Shown here piece by piece: positions 21,073 to 30,421 of a stretch of 64,000 bases of DNA. Position 1 is the stretch's first letter; every line of letters starts with the position of its first letter. The notes under the pieces are model-generated. The model was not told the DNA's origin and did no database searches. It worked only from the letters and a program-made list of their open reading frames with translations. This DNA comes from a virus. The stretch is from the IMG/VR virus record IMGVR_UViG_3300044716_000427, positions 1 through 64,000 of that record, one strand, 5' to 3'. Position numbers and translations under genes: made by a program.

Positions 21073-21523
21073 CCCCGCGAATTGCGACAATGCAGGCGGA
21101 GGCTCCGGCACTATCGTTAGTCCAAGTCGCTTGATTGGCAACCTTGCCCATTGGGATGTCCATAAACCGCTGGTCATTCAAACGCAGTCGAACAAACCAC
21201 TGCTGATACCTTGCGGTGCTTTCGGCTATTTGAGTATCACCAGTTGGCCCAAACCCGCTCGGGAATGTTGATGCGGGGTCAGGCCAATTGTCTTGCAGCA
21301 TGGTTGCATCGTTTGCAACATCCCTCCAAGGGTTGGGGACGCTGGTTGGGAGCCAAGCGGCGTCTCCGTCCGCAAGCCCGTACACCCTCACTTGCTTTAC
21401 TTGGGCCGTAACGTCCACAACCGTATACAGGTTGATGAGGTATTCGGTTTCGGTGGTGGTGGCATTGATAAACTCAATGTCTCCATTGCCCACGTTTACA
21501 TTAAAGCGATACGGTGCTGGCAT
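21056..21523 (-). CDS. Beta-rich protein of unknown function, reversed
   Basis: A 155-residue protein, MPAPYRFNVNVGNGDIEFIN to IVAIRGAIRMP, with several beta strands and tryptophans (AAWLPTSVPNPWRD). It may be a minor virion protein. It is probably co-transcribed with the 35-residue gene that overlaps its start. Confidence 0.72.
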   Translation of the reverse strand: MPAPYRFNVNVGNGDIEFINATTTETEYLINLYTVVDVTAQVKQVRVYGLADGDAAWLPTSVPNPWRDVANDATMLQDNWPDPASTFPSGFGPTGDTQIAESTARYQQWFVRLRLNDQRFMDIPMGKVANQATWTNDSAGASACIVAIRGAIRMP

Positions 21524-21608
21524 CTTTGTAATAGATTACAATCAGTCCATCGCACTGTTCAAGTTCAATAAGAGCGAACCCGTCACAGCAGACGTCCATG
21601 TTGTCCAT
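21501..21608 (-). CDS. Microprotein of 35 residues
   Basis: MDNMDVCCDGFALIELEQCD then GLIVIYYKDASTVSL. The start is supported by TACATTTG placed exactly four bases upstream of the ATG, the same layout as at 14996, 20881 and 52485. It overlaps the start of gene 21056-21523 by 23 bases. It has three cysteines. Function unknown. Confidence 0.55.
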   Translation of the reverse strand: MDNMDVCCDGFALIELEQCDGLIVIYYKDASTVSL

Positions 21609-21612
21609 GCAA

Positions 21613-21620
21613 CAAATGTA
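21613..21620 (-). promoter_or_regulatory. Near-leaderless promoter TACATTTG
   Basis: Four bases before ATG 21608, minus strand. Confidence 0.55.
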
Positions 21621-21653
21621 ACACCGAATTGCTGATACTCAATACTTTGTATC

Positions 21654-21661
21654 TATTTTTG
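21654..21661 (+). promoter_or_regulatory. Near-leaderless promoter TATTTTTG for terL
   Basis: Ends four bases before the GTG at 21666, supporting GTG as the terminase start. Confidence 0.55.
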
Positions 21662-21665
21662 TGAG

Positions 21666-24044
21666 GTGGAATCAAGAAAGTCGATACAAGAGCATACAGC
21701 TGAACTTTTGCTCAGGCTGAGTTCGGAGGGTGTGTCGCTTGCCGTGGAGCACAAGCAGCAGGTAAGGGCCGCTGGGTTCTCCGAGGAGCTAAGTAAGCAG
21801 GAGTCGTCGGCCCGCACCCAGCAGGAGTATGAGGACATTCCAGACAACGGGGAGGCTCACCTTTGGCTGTACGATGTTCCCGTCATAACAGAGGGGGAGA
21901 ACGTCGGTAAGTTCCTTGAGGGAAATAGCTACTACAGCAAGATCCCAGATTCATGGATTGAAAAGTGGAAAGATGTAGAAATTCAAAAGTCCCACTGGAA
22001 GCCAGACCGCGCAGAGGACGCAGACAAGGGGTTCAAGGACTTTATCAACTCGCACATCCCACGCTTTGACTCGCTCACCACATACGAGCCATTCTTTGTT
22101 TACATAGAGCAGGCCAAGAGGTGGCTTGACGACAAGAAGACGCTGGCAGACATCGACCCTATCTCTCGCTTTGAGTGGAAGCGTCAGGAGCTGGCCCGCA
22201 TCGCAGACAACAAGCTCTACGGCCTGAACAAGTACGTCTCCATCAAGGAGGATGGTTTCATTGGCGGTCGCCGCCCATACGAGGCATCAACCGCTCAGGC
22301 TCTGCTTGCGTTCCTTGTGGACCGTGGGAACAGCTTTGACTTGGTCAAGGGCCGTCAGGCTGCCATCACATCCACGATGATGGCTATGGCCGCACTGGAG
22401 AGCGTTGTGCGCTCTTCGTTCAGCGGGGTGTTCATGGTACACAAGAAGGACGGAACTGGTAAGACCCTGTTCCGCGACAAGTTCCAGTCCACCTTCCAGC
22501 ACCTGCCCAACTGGATGATCGGCGAGGTGGACGTGAGCAAGGGATTCTCGTCGGAGAGCGCAATCATGGACTTTGACCCCGGGGACACCAAGGCACAGAA
22601 GGGCCGAGACATCTCCGAGTTCCGCCTGCTCTCCGCCGAGGACAGCATGACGGTCAACGGTCGCACACCAACGTGGTCCTTGTTTGACGAGGCTCAGAAC
22701 ATCCCGACATACCAGACCATCAAGAGCGAAATCGACCCGACCATGTACCAGTTCAACAAGGCGAAGGGTCGCTTTGAACTTGTACGTCAGGCGTTCGCTT
22801 GGGGCACCGGCTCGTCCAACAACACAGGGCAGGGCGCATTTGAGAACGACTTCAAGTCACTTCTTTCCGCTTGGGAGGGAGGTGAGGATACGGGTGGGTG
22901 GGTCCCCGTGTTCATGGACTGGACCTGCCGACCGGGTATGACCCGCGAGTTCTACAACAAGCAGAAGGCCAAGTATCTCCGTGGCCAGACCGAGGAGACC
23001 AAGGGCCTGTCGGCCACCGAGCGCCTGTCCTTGTTCTGCGCCCACTACCCAAGCAAGCCGGACGATGCCTTTATGACCAGCCACAAGACGCTGGTCCCGA
23101 TGGAGATGATCGTAAAGCAGCAGAACAGGATCATCAACGAGTGCCACAAGAGGAGCCTAGCCCCCGCGCCGGGTAGGTTTGAGCCCATCTTCGACGAGTC
23201 TGTCAGGCTCACGGAAAGCTACTTCCCATACGCGGTAAAGGGCGCAAGGTGGGTTCCGTCCGCAGCCGATGACATCGAGGCCCCGGTCAAGATGTTCCTG
23301 CCCCCTGTAAACACATGGGCCAACAGGTACTTCCAAGGCACGGACCCAATCCAAAACGACGGAGGGTTTTCGCGCTTCTCGTCAGCCATCTGGGACACGG
23401 CGGCGCGAGAGATAAAGCAGGGGGATAATGCCGTGCTCGTCCCAACGGTTGCCTGCGCCCTGAACGCCCGCACTTCGTTCCCATCAGACCTGTTCGCGCA
23501 GGGTGTATTGATGGGCATCTACTACCGCAACTACGGGCAGAAGGCTTGCCGGGAACTGGTGGAGATAAACGTGGGTCACAGGTACGTTGAGTTCAAGTCA
23601 TCCCCCGTATTCGGACTGAGGGAGTCCCTCATGCTAAAGAACGAGCTCCTGCCAAAGTATCGCGGAGGGGCGCACATCTATGGCGTTGACCTTAAGGGCG
23701 GGAAGGGGAGCCGAAAGGAGTCCCTATACGGTGACGTGACCGACCTCATCCGCACCTATGGACACAATATATGGTACTATGACTTCTGGTCTCAGGTCAG
23801 GAACATCTCCGTTGAGTCCAAGCCGGACGGCTCCGTGGTGTGGGGAACAATGAACAAGAACGTCTACAACGACGACTTGGTCTACGCCATCGCCTATGCG
23901 GAGCTGTGCTCTCGTTGCGTCAATAAGCAGCCGCAAGAGATCTCGGCGGAGACAAAGCAGTACAAGACAAGGCGGGTGCTAAGGAGGAGCGCGGACCTTA
24001 TCCCTTACTACATCACTGAAAAAGTTGAAATTAAGTATACATGA
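21666..24044 (+). CDS. terL: Terminase large subunit
   Basis: The packaging motor: an ATPase that pumps DNA into the head and a nuclease that cuts the concatemer. 792 residues from GTG. The Walker A-like KGRQAAIT (228-235), Walker B LFDEAQN (339-345) and the coupling TGSSN (391-395) mark the ATPase. YFQGTDP (about 555-561), GVDLKGGKG (673-681) and NDDLVYA (735-741) mark the RNase H-like nuclease. The N-terminal 200 residues are an extra, less typical part. No small terminase is obvious upstream. Its stop overlaps the next gene (ATGA). Confidence 0.93.
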   Translation: MESRKSIQEHTAELLLRLSSEGVSLAVEHKQQVRAAGFSEELSKQESSARTQQEYEDIPDNGEAHLWLYDVPVITEGENVGKFLEGNSYYSKIPDSWIEKWKDVEIQKSHWKPDRAEDADKGFKDFINSHIPRFDSLTTYEPFFVYIEQAKRWLDDKKTLADIDPISRFEWKRQELARIADNKLYGLNKYVSIKEDGFIGGRRPYEASTAQALLAFLVDRGNSFDLVKGRQAAITSTMMAMAALESVVRSSFSGVFMVHKKDGTGKTLFRDKFQSTFQHLPNWMIGEVDVSKGFSSESAIMDFDPGDTKAQKGRDISEFRLLSAEDSMTVNGRTPTWSLFDEAQNIPTYQTIKSEIDPTMYQFNKAKGRFELVRQAFAWGTGSSNNTGQGAFENDFKSLLSAWEGGEDTGGWVPVFMDWTCRPGMTREFYNKQKAKYLRGQTEETKGLSATERLSLFCAHYPSKPDDAFMTSHKTLVPMEMIVKQQNRIINECHKRSLAPAPGRFEPIFDESVRLTESYFPYAVKGARWVPSAADDIEAPVKMFLPPVNTWANRYFQGTDPIQNDGGFSRFSSAIWDTAAREIKQGDNAVLVPTVACALNARTSFPSDLFAQGVLMGIYYRNYGQKACRELVEINVGHRYVEFKSSPVFGLRESLMLKNELLPKYRGGAHIYGVDLKGGKGSRKESLYGDVTDLIRTYGHNIWYYDFWSQVRNISVESKPDGSVVWGTMNKNVYNDDLVYAIAYAELCSRCVNKQPQEISAETKQYKTRRVLRRSADLIPYYITEKVEIKYT

Positions 24045-24628
24045 GCGAGGAGATAATTGAAAAGATGCTTGAGAGGCGGTATCTGATATTCGCCCCCAAG
24101 AACGGCAAAGACCTTCGGGTCCAGTACCCGGAGCTTTCAGATTACACAGAATTTCGCCCAGAGGCCATCAAGAGCCACGACCTTCTGTTCGTCTGGTGGT
24201 TCCGCTGCGCTGCGTCTCCCTACTACGACAAGGCAGACCCCGAGAAGATTGAATCGTGCGTAAGGATTGCCTATCCAACAGAGCAGCAGAGGGAGTCGAA
24301 GCTAAAGGAGTTCAGGGCTGGGTTCCCCGACAACGTTAAATCAGCATTCAAGCGGATGGAGTCCTTCAACCTTGCCGCCCGTATTGAGAACTATCTTTAC
24401 ACCCAAAGGGTCAGGGACAATTGCAAGGCAATGCTTGCTGTTGATATAAATACAATGGACATCGAGGAGCAAGACTCTTGGAGCAAACGCGCTCCGGGCA
24501 TTTGGCGTCTTCTTGAGGAAACCTCTAAAACCCTCGAAAAAGGGGGTTTTGGCGTCATCGAGCATGACAATACCATTGTTGATGAACTCGATGGCTCGGT
24601 AAAATCATTTAGACAGTCTAGCCGATGA
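24041..24628 (+). CDS. Head-region protein of unknown function between terL and portal
   Basis: A 195-residue helical, charged protein with FVWWFRCAASPYYDK (50-64). It is joined by ATGA overlaps to both terL and the portal gene. Its place suggests a packaging or head-assembly role; no motif confirms this. Confidence 0.78.
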   Translation: MSEEIIEKMLERRYLIFAPKNGKDLRVQYPELSDYTEFRPEAIKSHDLLFVWWFRCAASPYYDKADPEKIESCVRIAYPTEQQRESKLKEFRAGFPDNVKSAFKRMESFNLAARIENYLYTQRVRDNCKAMLAVDINTMDIEEQDSWSKRAPGIWRLLEETSKTLEKGGFGVIEHDNTIVDELDGSVKSFRQSSR

Positions 24629-26973
24629 TTCCAACAACGACGAACAATCGCGGGTTTTGGACGTGGATCCCTATTGCCACGCAGATCCCACCGAGCATGA
24701 CCATTCCCGAAAAGGATAAGGAGAATGAGAGTTATCATGCCCTGTGGACCCGCTACTTCTTGTCTCGTCAGGTTGGCGCATGGATCGAGTACTACCGTGG
24801 CAACTACTCTGCCAACATGGACTACGCCATCGACTCCCGCTGGGGAGAGGAGGAGGACATCCGTATGTTCTTAGGAGACGGCCCCTCGCAAACAAGCCGC
24901 ATCCCGTTCAAGTTCCCCATCGTGTCCCCCATGCTGACCCGCATGGTCGGGGCCGTTGACAACATCTCCATCTCTGCAAAGGCCGAATCTGCTACGCAAC
25001 ACTTTGCACAAACAAGAAAAGAGAACGCCCTGCAAAAGGTTCTCCTTATGTCAGACATGGCCAAAATCGGGCCAGTCTCCGAGGGAATTATGGCAACGCA
25101 GGGAGTTCCTGCTGATACGCAGAAAGCGGTTCAGCTTTTTGATATGTCCTATCAGGACCATATCATCCGCAGCGCCAACAGCCTTATGTCAATGATAGCC
25201 CAGCGCAGCAATCTTGATGACACCAAGAGGGTTGCTGCTTCCTATATGGCTCTTTCTGGCGTGTCTTCCGCTCATTGCTTTGTCAATGGCAACAACCTTG
25301 AGTGGGAGATGTGCGAACCCCGCGAGGTCGGCTGGGACACGTCGGCAATGCGTCCAGACTTTTCGGACGGTCAGTTCGTGTACAATTGCCCCCTGATGAA
25401 CGTGTCCAGCATTGCAGAACGCTGGAACCCAATCAAGGACAAGATCTACGCCCTCGACACTTGGTCGCGTATCCTTCCCGGTGGCTACAACTTCAACGCC
25501 GGTTGGCCGCAGTCCCGCCCCCGTGTCTTTACCATGTACTGGAAAGACATGAAGTACGTTGACCGGGGCTTTGTTGAAATTGATGGAGAGCCTCAATATG
25601 TCACTATCAACGAAGAAGACCCGGATACTGGCGAAATTACTTTTACGGACAAGGACCTTGTAGAGCCACCAGAAAATAGGTACACACGCGCTTGGGACGC
25701 TTCGGAGCTTAGGGCTAAGAAGCAGCGCAGGGCCATTGAGGTTATCCGCTACTGTTCCATGATTCCTTGGGAGTATTTGCCCGGCGGTTACACCAAGGGT
25801 CGTCCATATAGCCCCAACGAAGCCCCTCCAGCAGCTCCCCTAAACAGCAACCTTCCGCAGGTGGGTGTTGTAGGCGACATGGTGTTGGACTACGGAATGT
25901 ACCCGTTGCAGGAGGCCGACCCTGATGACGTATATTCTGTCAAGTTCCCGATCAAGTTCTCTGCTTGGCGCTACTTGGGTGGACATGCTGTCGCCCCCAT
26001 CACCGCCGCTCGCGACCCGCAGCGTTGGATGAACCAAATCACGTCTGACATCGCTTGGAGGATGCGTAAGGCCGGTGGCAAGAGCGTCCTATTGGCCAAG
26101 GAGGCGCTTGACGGCTCCAACATGGACGAGGATGAGCTGAACCACAAGGTCAAGGAGGGGGACACCATCGTTGTCCCCGCTGCCATGCTTGGGGGCTTGC
26201 AGAACGCCTCTGGTCAAATCGACGCATCGCCCGGAGCCTCTTTTTACAACATGCTTGGCTTGCTCCCGCAGATTAAGGGCGTTGCAGAGAGCTCAGTCGG
26301 CGTGTATGAGAGCAACTACGGCGCCCCTCAGGGGGGAGGACAGCTTGTAGGAACCCTTCAGCTTCAGCTTCAGCAGGCGGGCGTTATGCAGCAGCCATTC
26401 TACGCTGCCATTGCAGACCTGTACAAGCAGATACACCAGTTCAATGCACAGGCGGGCAAGCAGTTCTATTCCCAGCGACCTTGGCTACTGAGCCAAATGG
26501 TTGGAGAGGACGATATGCCGTATGTGATTTCTTCCGAGGATATGCATTTTGAGCAATTTCGCGTAAAAATTTCCTTGTCCCCCGACGGCGCACAGCTTCG
26601 CGCCATCACCGATCAGCAGCTTATCCCGCAACTTATGCAGATGGGTATGCTTGATCCGACAACCTCGGCGCAGCTCATGGGTCGCTCTTTGCCGGATGAT
26701 GTTTACGCTGCGGCCCGTCAGTTCACCAAGCAGGCGGCTGCTGCTGCTCAACAGCAGATGGAAGAGCAGCAAATGGCAATGGCGGCACAGCAAGTTTCGC
26801 AAGAAGAACAAATGCTTGATCAACAAGAAATGGATTTGGCAAAACAAGAATCCAGTCAAGAAGTCAAGATGGCTCAATTGCAACAAAAGGCAGAGCAACC
26901 AGCGCGTCAGGCAGAAAGCGAGTGGATGAAGCCTGATGCTGCCCTTGGCGCAACTGCTTCACCCGGTCTATAG
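24625..26973 (+). CDS. Portal protein
   Basis: A 782-residue protein that would form the dodecameric DNA entry channel at one head vertex. Support comes from its place after terL, its length, an N-terminal domain with WTRYFLSRQVGAWIEYYRGN, a central FKFPIVSPMLTRMVGAVDN region and a long helical glutamine-rich C-terminus (about 695-765), as in podovirus portals with a barrel. No single diagnostic motif was found; the assignment is by context and architecture. Confidence 0.85.
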   Translation: MIPTTTNNRGFWTWIPIATQIPPSMTIPEKDKENESYHALWTRYFLSRQVGAWIEYYRGNYSANMDYAIDSRWGEEEDIRMFLGDGPSQTSRIPFKFPIVSPMLTRMVGAVDNISISAKAESATQHFAQTRKENALQKVLLMSDMAKIGPVSEGIMATQGVPADTQKAVQLFDMSYQDHIIRSANSLMSMIAQRSNLDDTKRVAASYMALSGVSSAHCFVNGNNLEWEMCEPREVGWDTSAMRPDFSDGQFVYNCPLMNVSSIAERWNPIKDKIYALDTWSRILPGGYNFNAGWPQSRPRVFTMYWKDMKYVDRGFVEIDGEPQYVTINEEDPDTGEITFTDKDLVEPPENRYTRAWDASELRAKKQRRAIEVIRYCSMIPWEYLPGGYTKGRPYSPNEAPPAAPLNSNLPQVGVVGDMVLDYGMYPLQEADPDDVYSVKFPIKFSAWRYLGGHAVAPITAARDPQRWMNQITSDIAWRMRKAGGKSVLLAKEALDGSNMDEDELNHKVKEGDTIVVPAAMLGGLQNASGQIDASPGASFYNMLGLLPQIKGVAESSVGVYESNYGAPQGGGQLVGTLQLQLQQAGVMQQPFYAAIADLYKQIHQFNAQAGKQFYSQRPWLLSQMVGEDDMPYVISSEDMHFEQFRVKISLSPDGAQLRAITDQQLIPQLMQMGMLDPTTSAQLMGRSLPDDVYAAARQFTKQAAAAAQQQMEEQQMAMAAQQVSQEEQMLDQQEMDLAKQESSQEVKMAQLQQKAEQPARQAESEWMKPDAALGATASPGL

Positions 26974-27004
26974 GCGCTGAAAAACAAAAACTACAAACAC
27001 AACA

Positions 27005-27012
27005 TATCTTTG
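27005..27012 (+). promoter_or_regulatory. Promoter -7 box TATCTTTG
   Basis: Five bases before ATG 27018, between the portal and scaffold genes. It would boost scaffold and capsid expression. Confidence 0.6.
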
Positions 27013-27017
27013 CAAGC

Positions 27018-28184
27018 ATGACTGAAACGACTGACACCCAAAGCCTTAGCGGTGACGCCTTGGCCCAAATCCTCGGCCCTACGTTGGCCGAGCGAAAGGA
27101 ATCATATCCCAAGCCCGCTGAACCTGCGCCTGCGGTTGAGCAAAATTCCCAAACCTCTCCTGCTGTTGCCGAGGTTGAAAAACCCGCTCCAGTAGAGGCT
27201 TCCAAGCAATCAGAGCCTGCTGCTCCCGTTGTAAATTCCAGTGGTAATTCCCAACCTACGGACCCCTATGCAACGCTGCTGAATGACGTGCTTGGCGAAC
27301 AAAAGCCAGCAGCTATCCAGTGGAGCGACGAGGCGAAGAATTTGTTCAAGCAGACCTACGGAGTTGATGACCCCGTTGCGTTCAAGGCTGAGATTGATCA
27401 GAAGATCGCACAGGCCGATTTGATTAAAAAACAGTACGAAGAGGTTGCCCCGCTCAAGGAAAGCCTTGACAAGCTACCCCCTTCGATGTACCGCGCACTT
27501 CAGCTTGCCTTTGAGGGCAGGGTCGAAGATGCTCAGAACTACATCAAGGAGCTTCCCAAGGTGGCCCTTGAGAACAAGGAGAGCAAGGACCTTGACGACC
27601 GCATCCTTATCGACACCTACCTGCCCGGCAAGATCAAGCCAGAGCAGTGGGCCGCACTGACCGACCCGGAGGCTGACGAGGAGATCGTGGATGCCATCGA
27701 GGGACGCATCGCCATCCTTCGCGATACCGCTGGCGAGATGCACGACAAGCATCGTAATGAGGCAATCGCTCAGGTTGCACAGCAGCGCGAGGCCGAGAAG
27801 CAAGCATTTGAGAACTACCAAAACGGTCTGGCGACCAGTATTGCCAGTGCCAAAAACTCTTCCCTTCGTCTTTTTGTCGATGACAATGTCGTCAACGACA
27901 TGAAGACGGGTGGATTCCTTGGACAGTTTGTTCAACAGGATGGTGTCACCCCAACGCCGCAAGCAACGACCCTGTATCTGAAGGCGCTTCACTTCGATTC
28001 CGCAGTGAAGGCAGCAGACGCAAGAGGATTTGAGCGAGGCAGGCAGGAGGCACTCCTAGAGGCAACCTCTCGTCAGCCTACGATGTCCAGAATGGCTAAC
28101 CGAGACGGAGGCGATCAGCCTCGGCCAACCACCGAGCAGGACGCAATTAACCAGATCCTGTTGAAAGCCCAGCTCACCATCTAA
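27018..28184 (+). CDS. Capsid scaffold-like protein
   Basis: A 388-residue protein. It has a disordered proline/alanine/glutamate-rich N-terminus (about 28-90), then helical coiled-coil sequence to about 290, and a C-terminal domain ending INQILLKAQLTI. Sitting right before the capsid gene with this make-up is typical of an internal scaffold that shapes the procapsid and leaves or is degraded. No protease motif is visible in it. Confidence 0.8.
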   Translation: MTETTDTQSLSGDALAQILGPTLAERKESYPKPAEPAPAVEQNSQTSPAVAEVEKPAPVEASKQSEPAAPVVNSSGNSQPTDPYATLLNDVLGEQKPAAIQWSDEAKNLFKQTYGVDDPVAFKAEIDQKIAQADLIKKQYEEVAPLKESLDKLPPSMYRALQLAFEGRVEDAQNYIKELPKVALENKESKDLDDRILIDTYLPGKIKPEQWAALTDPEADEEIVDAIEGRIAILRDTAGEMHDKHRNEAIAQVAQQREAEKQAFENYQNGLATSIASAKNSSLRLFVDDNVVNDMKTGGFLGQFVQQDGVTPTPQATTLYLKALHFDSAVKAADARGFERGRQEALLEATSRQPTMSRMANRDGGDQPRPTTEQDAINQILLKAQLTI

Positions 28185-28206
28185 CATTTAACACCAACAA
28201 AAACAA

Positions 28207-29544
28207 ATGTCACTTCAGTCCTATACCCAGAATGTGAACAACGCGCCCTTTGGCCTAGCCAATACCAACGCGCCCGGTTCGCCCTATGCCGCTGCCTACG
28301 GTCGCGGTGTAACGTCTCACCTGATGCTGCCCGTTGCGCCGATCATCTTCGACGCGCAACCCCAGCAGTTCCTTGACCTTCAGTACCTGATGGCCTTCAC
28401 CACCGAGGAGGCCCCCGGTGACGAGATCATGTGGCACGAGAACGTGTGGAGCCGTAGCCCCATCGTGACCGCATCGACCGCAGGCGGTGGTGATATTAGC
28501 GCCGTTGCCGCCACTCCCGGCGCTACTGTAACCGACACTTTTGTCGTTACCCCCGACTCCCTGAACTACGTTTACGTTGGTCAGAAGATTCACTATACCG
28601 ATGACACCGGCGTTCCTAACCAAGTAATCGTGTCGAACGTAAACACCGGAACCGGTGCCGTTACTGTTACCTCGATGGTTGGTGTTGGTATTGGCGCTCT
28701 CGTTGCAGGCAACGGTGCCAACCTGACCAACGGCATGACCGCCGGTGGTGATGGCTTCCAGACCTTCAGCAATCCTGTGCGTACCAAGACCATCCGCCGC
28801 ACCAACCTCATCGAAAAGGTTGGCCCAGAGCAGATGATCTGGAACCGTCTGGAGCGCATGAAGTGGAAGAACCAAGCGCAGACCAACTTCATGGAGGTTG
28901 ACATGCGTAACCTTCTGACCCAACTGAAGGTTTCCATGTGCCAGCGTATTTGGCTGGGCCAATATGGCGAGGGTCGCGTTAGCTACACCAACGGCGGCGA
29001 GACGGCAATTGCCAAGTTCACCGAAGGTATCGTGCCTAGCATCATCAACAACGGCGGTGCCCTGTTGAACAGCACGATGTCCACCGTATGGGACGACATG
29101 ACCACGGGTATCTTCCAGACCAACTTCGGTCCAGTCACCAACGAGCGCGTCATCTTCGGAACCCCCGAAATGCTCCACGCTTTGAACCTCAAGCAGAAGG
29201 CTGAGTTCGTGCGTTACAGCGCAGGTGACAAGATCTGGGATCTGGACTTTGAAGAGTGGCGCTTTGGTGGTCAGAAGATCACCCTCGTGCCCACGCAGAT
29301 CTGGAACGACGCGGCCAGCTTCCCCGAGGAGTACGCCCGCCGTCTGGTGGTGCTCCAGAAGAGCAGCGTGAAACTCGTGACCATGCGTGGCGTGGCCATG
29401 ATCAGCCAAGAGGCCAAGGTGTCGCAGAGCCGTACCAACACCACTCCGTTTGAGATCTACGATTTCGAGCGTTACACGGTGGAGGGCATGGTTGGCACCA
29501 AGGTGCAGAATGCCGCACAGAACTTTATTATCGACGTGGCCTAA
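28207..29544 (+). CDS. Major capsid protein
   Basis: A 445-residue protein. The assignment comes from its place after the scaffold gene, its even codon use, and a HK97-like pattern: N-arm, LIEKVGPEQMIWNRLERMKW (about 200-219), and a C-terminal FERYTVEGMVGTKVQNAAQN. Residues about 95-175 are a threonine/valine/glycine-rich segment that looks like an inserted surface domain. A strong terminator follows, and a C/A-rich leader (AACACCAACAAAAACAA) precedes the ATG. Confidence 0.86.
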   Translation: MSLQSYTQNVNNAPFGLANTNAPGSPYAAAYGRGVTSHLMLPVAPIIFDAQPQQFLDLQYLMAFTTEEAPGDEIMWHENVWSRSPIVTASTAGGGDISAVAATPGATVTDTFVVTPDSLNYVYVGQKIHYTDDTGVPNQVIVSNVNTGTGAVTVTSMVGVGIGALVAGNGANLTNGMTAGGDGFQTFSNPVRTKTIRRTNLIEKVGPEQMIWNRLERMKWKNQAQTNFMEVDMRNLLTQLKVSMCQRIWLGQYGEGRVSYTNGGETAIAKFTEGIVPSIINNGGALLNSTMSTVWDDMTTGIFQTNFGPVTNERVIFGTPEMLHALNLKQKAEFVRYSAGDKIWDLDFEEWRFGGQKITLVPTQIWNDAASFPEEYARRLVVLQKSSVKLVTMRGVAMISQEAKVSQSRTNTTPFEIYDFERYTVEGMVGTKVQNAAQNFIIDVA

Positions 29545-29566
29545 TCGCCAACAACCCTAAAGCTAG

Positions 29567-29594
29567 ACCCCCGGCAGCGATGTCGGGGGTTTTT
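29567..29594 (+). terminator. Intrinsic terminator after the capsid gene
   Basis: ACCCCCG (29567-29573) pairs with CGGGGGT (29584-29590) around a 10-base loop, followed by TTTT. A promoter begins four bases further on. Confidence 0.88.
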
Positions 29595-29597
29595 GCT

Positions 29598-29605
29598 TAC
29601 ATTTG
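29598..29605 (+). promoter_or_regulatory. Promoter -7 box TACATTTG
   Basis: Directly after the capsid terminator, 21 bases before ATG 29627; it restarts late transcription. Confidence 0.62.
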
Positions 29606-29626
29606 CTGAAACAAATACCATGCACC

Positions 29627-30418
29627 ATGGCTAACGCTGAAACTGCGCTCAAGGCGCGAATTGCAAAACTGAAAAAGAAGGCAGACGATCTTGGAGTGTT
29701 TTACCAAGACGATGTGGATGAGCAGACACTGAGGACCGCCATCGAAGAGGCCAAGCAGTACACCTCCGAACCTGCCAACGACGCACCCAGCCAAGCCATG
29801 GAGATCGGCAAGGTCATCGCCCAAGAAATGGGCAAGGCCATGCGTCAGGTGGTACGAGACCCCGAGGAGGATGGTCTGGTTGACGAGCGCGACCTTGACC
29901 CAGAGGACGTGACCGAGGAGAAGAGCTACTTCACCCCGCAGTTCTTTTGGATCGTCCCAGCCAAGCGCATCGGCGGTCAGCTTGTGAAGGCCCCATACAA
30001 GAAGATGATCTTCAAGATGAGCCAAGGCGACGCTACCCGAAACGGAGACCAGTGGCAGACCCGCTACATCAGCGTGTACGTCACCAACTCCAAGAAGGAG
30101 CAGGCGTTCTTGGAGACACACCCCATGTTCAACCGGGTGTTCTTCTCCAACACCACCGACGCAAACATCTCCTCCGATCAGGTGGTCTTCGCACAGAAGT
30201 TCTCCAAGCACGTTCAGAACCTGAACATGCGTATGGCCCCCGAGCTTTACCGCATGGCCGCACAGAGCGGCGTGAAGGTGGACAGCAAGATGTCGCTGCC
30301 GACCCTCCGCACCAACATCGCAAACGTGCTTGCACAGCGCGAGGTGGAGGCGGACAAGGCCCGCATGCACTCCCTGCTCACTTCCTCTGGTCGGGCATCA
30401 CTTCTTACCCAAGAGTAA
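29627..30418 (+). CDS. Virion-associated protein of unknown function
   Basis: A 263-residue protein starting MANAETALKARIAKLKKKAD. A coiled-coil, acidic N-terminal half is followed by an alpha/beta middle (YFTPQFFWIVPAKRIGG) and a helical end. ATG 29627 was preferred over a TTG within the promoter box. Its place after the capsid suggests a head or connector part. Confidence 0.78.
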   Translation: MANAETALKARIAKLKKKADDLGVFYQDDVDEQTLRTAIEEAKQYTSEPANDAPSQAMEIGKVIAQEMGKAMRQVVRDPEEDGLVDERDLDPEDVTEEKSYFTPQFFWIVPAKRIGGQLVKAPYKKMIFKMSQGDATRNGDQWQTRYISVYVTNSKKEQAFLETHPMFNRVFFSNTTDANISSDQVVFAQKFSKHVQNLNMRMAPELYRMAAQSGVKVDSKMSLPTLRTNIANVLAQREVEADKARMHSLLTSSGRASLLTQE

Positions 30419-30421
30419 CCA

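Noticed and set aside
28255-29409. 384-residue frame antisense to the major capsid gene
   Set aside because: A shadow of GC-rich coding DNA; histidine/glycine/valine-rich with no start signal or promoter.
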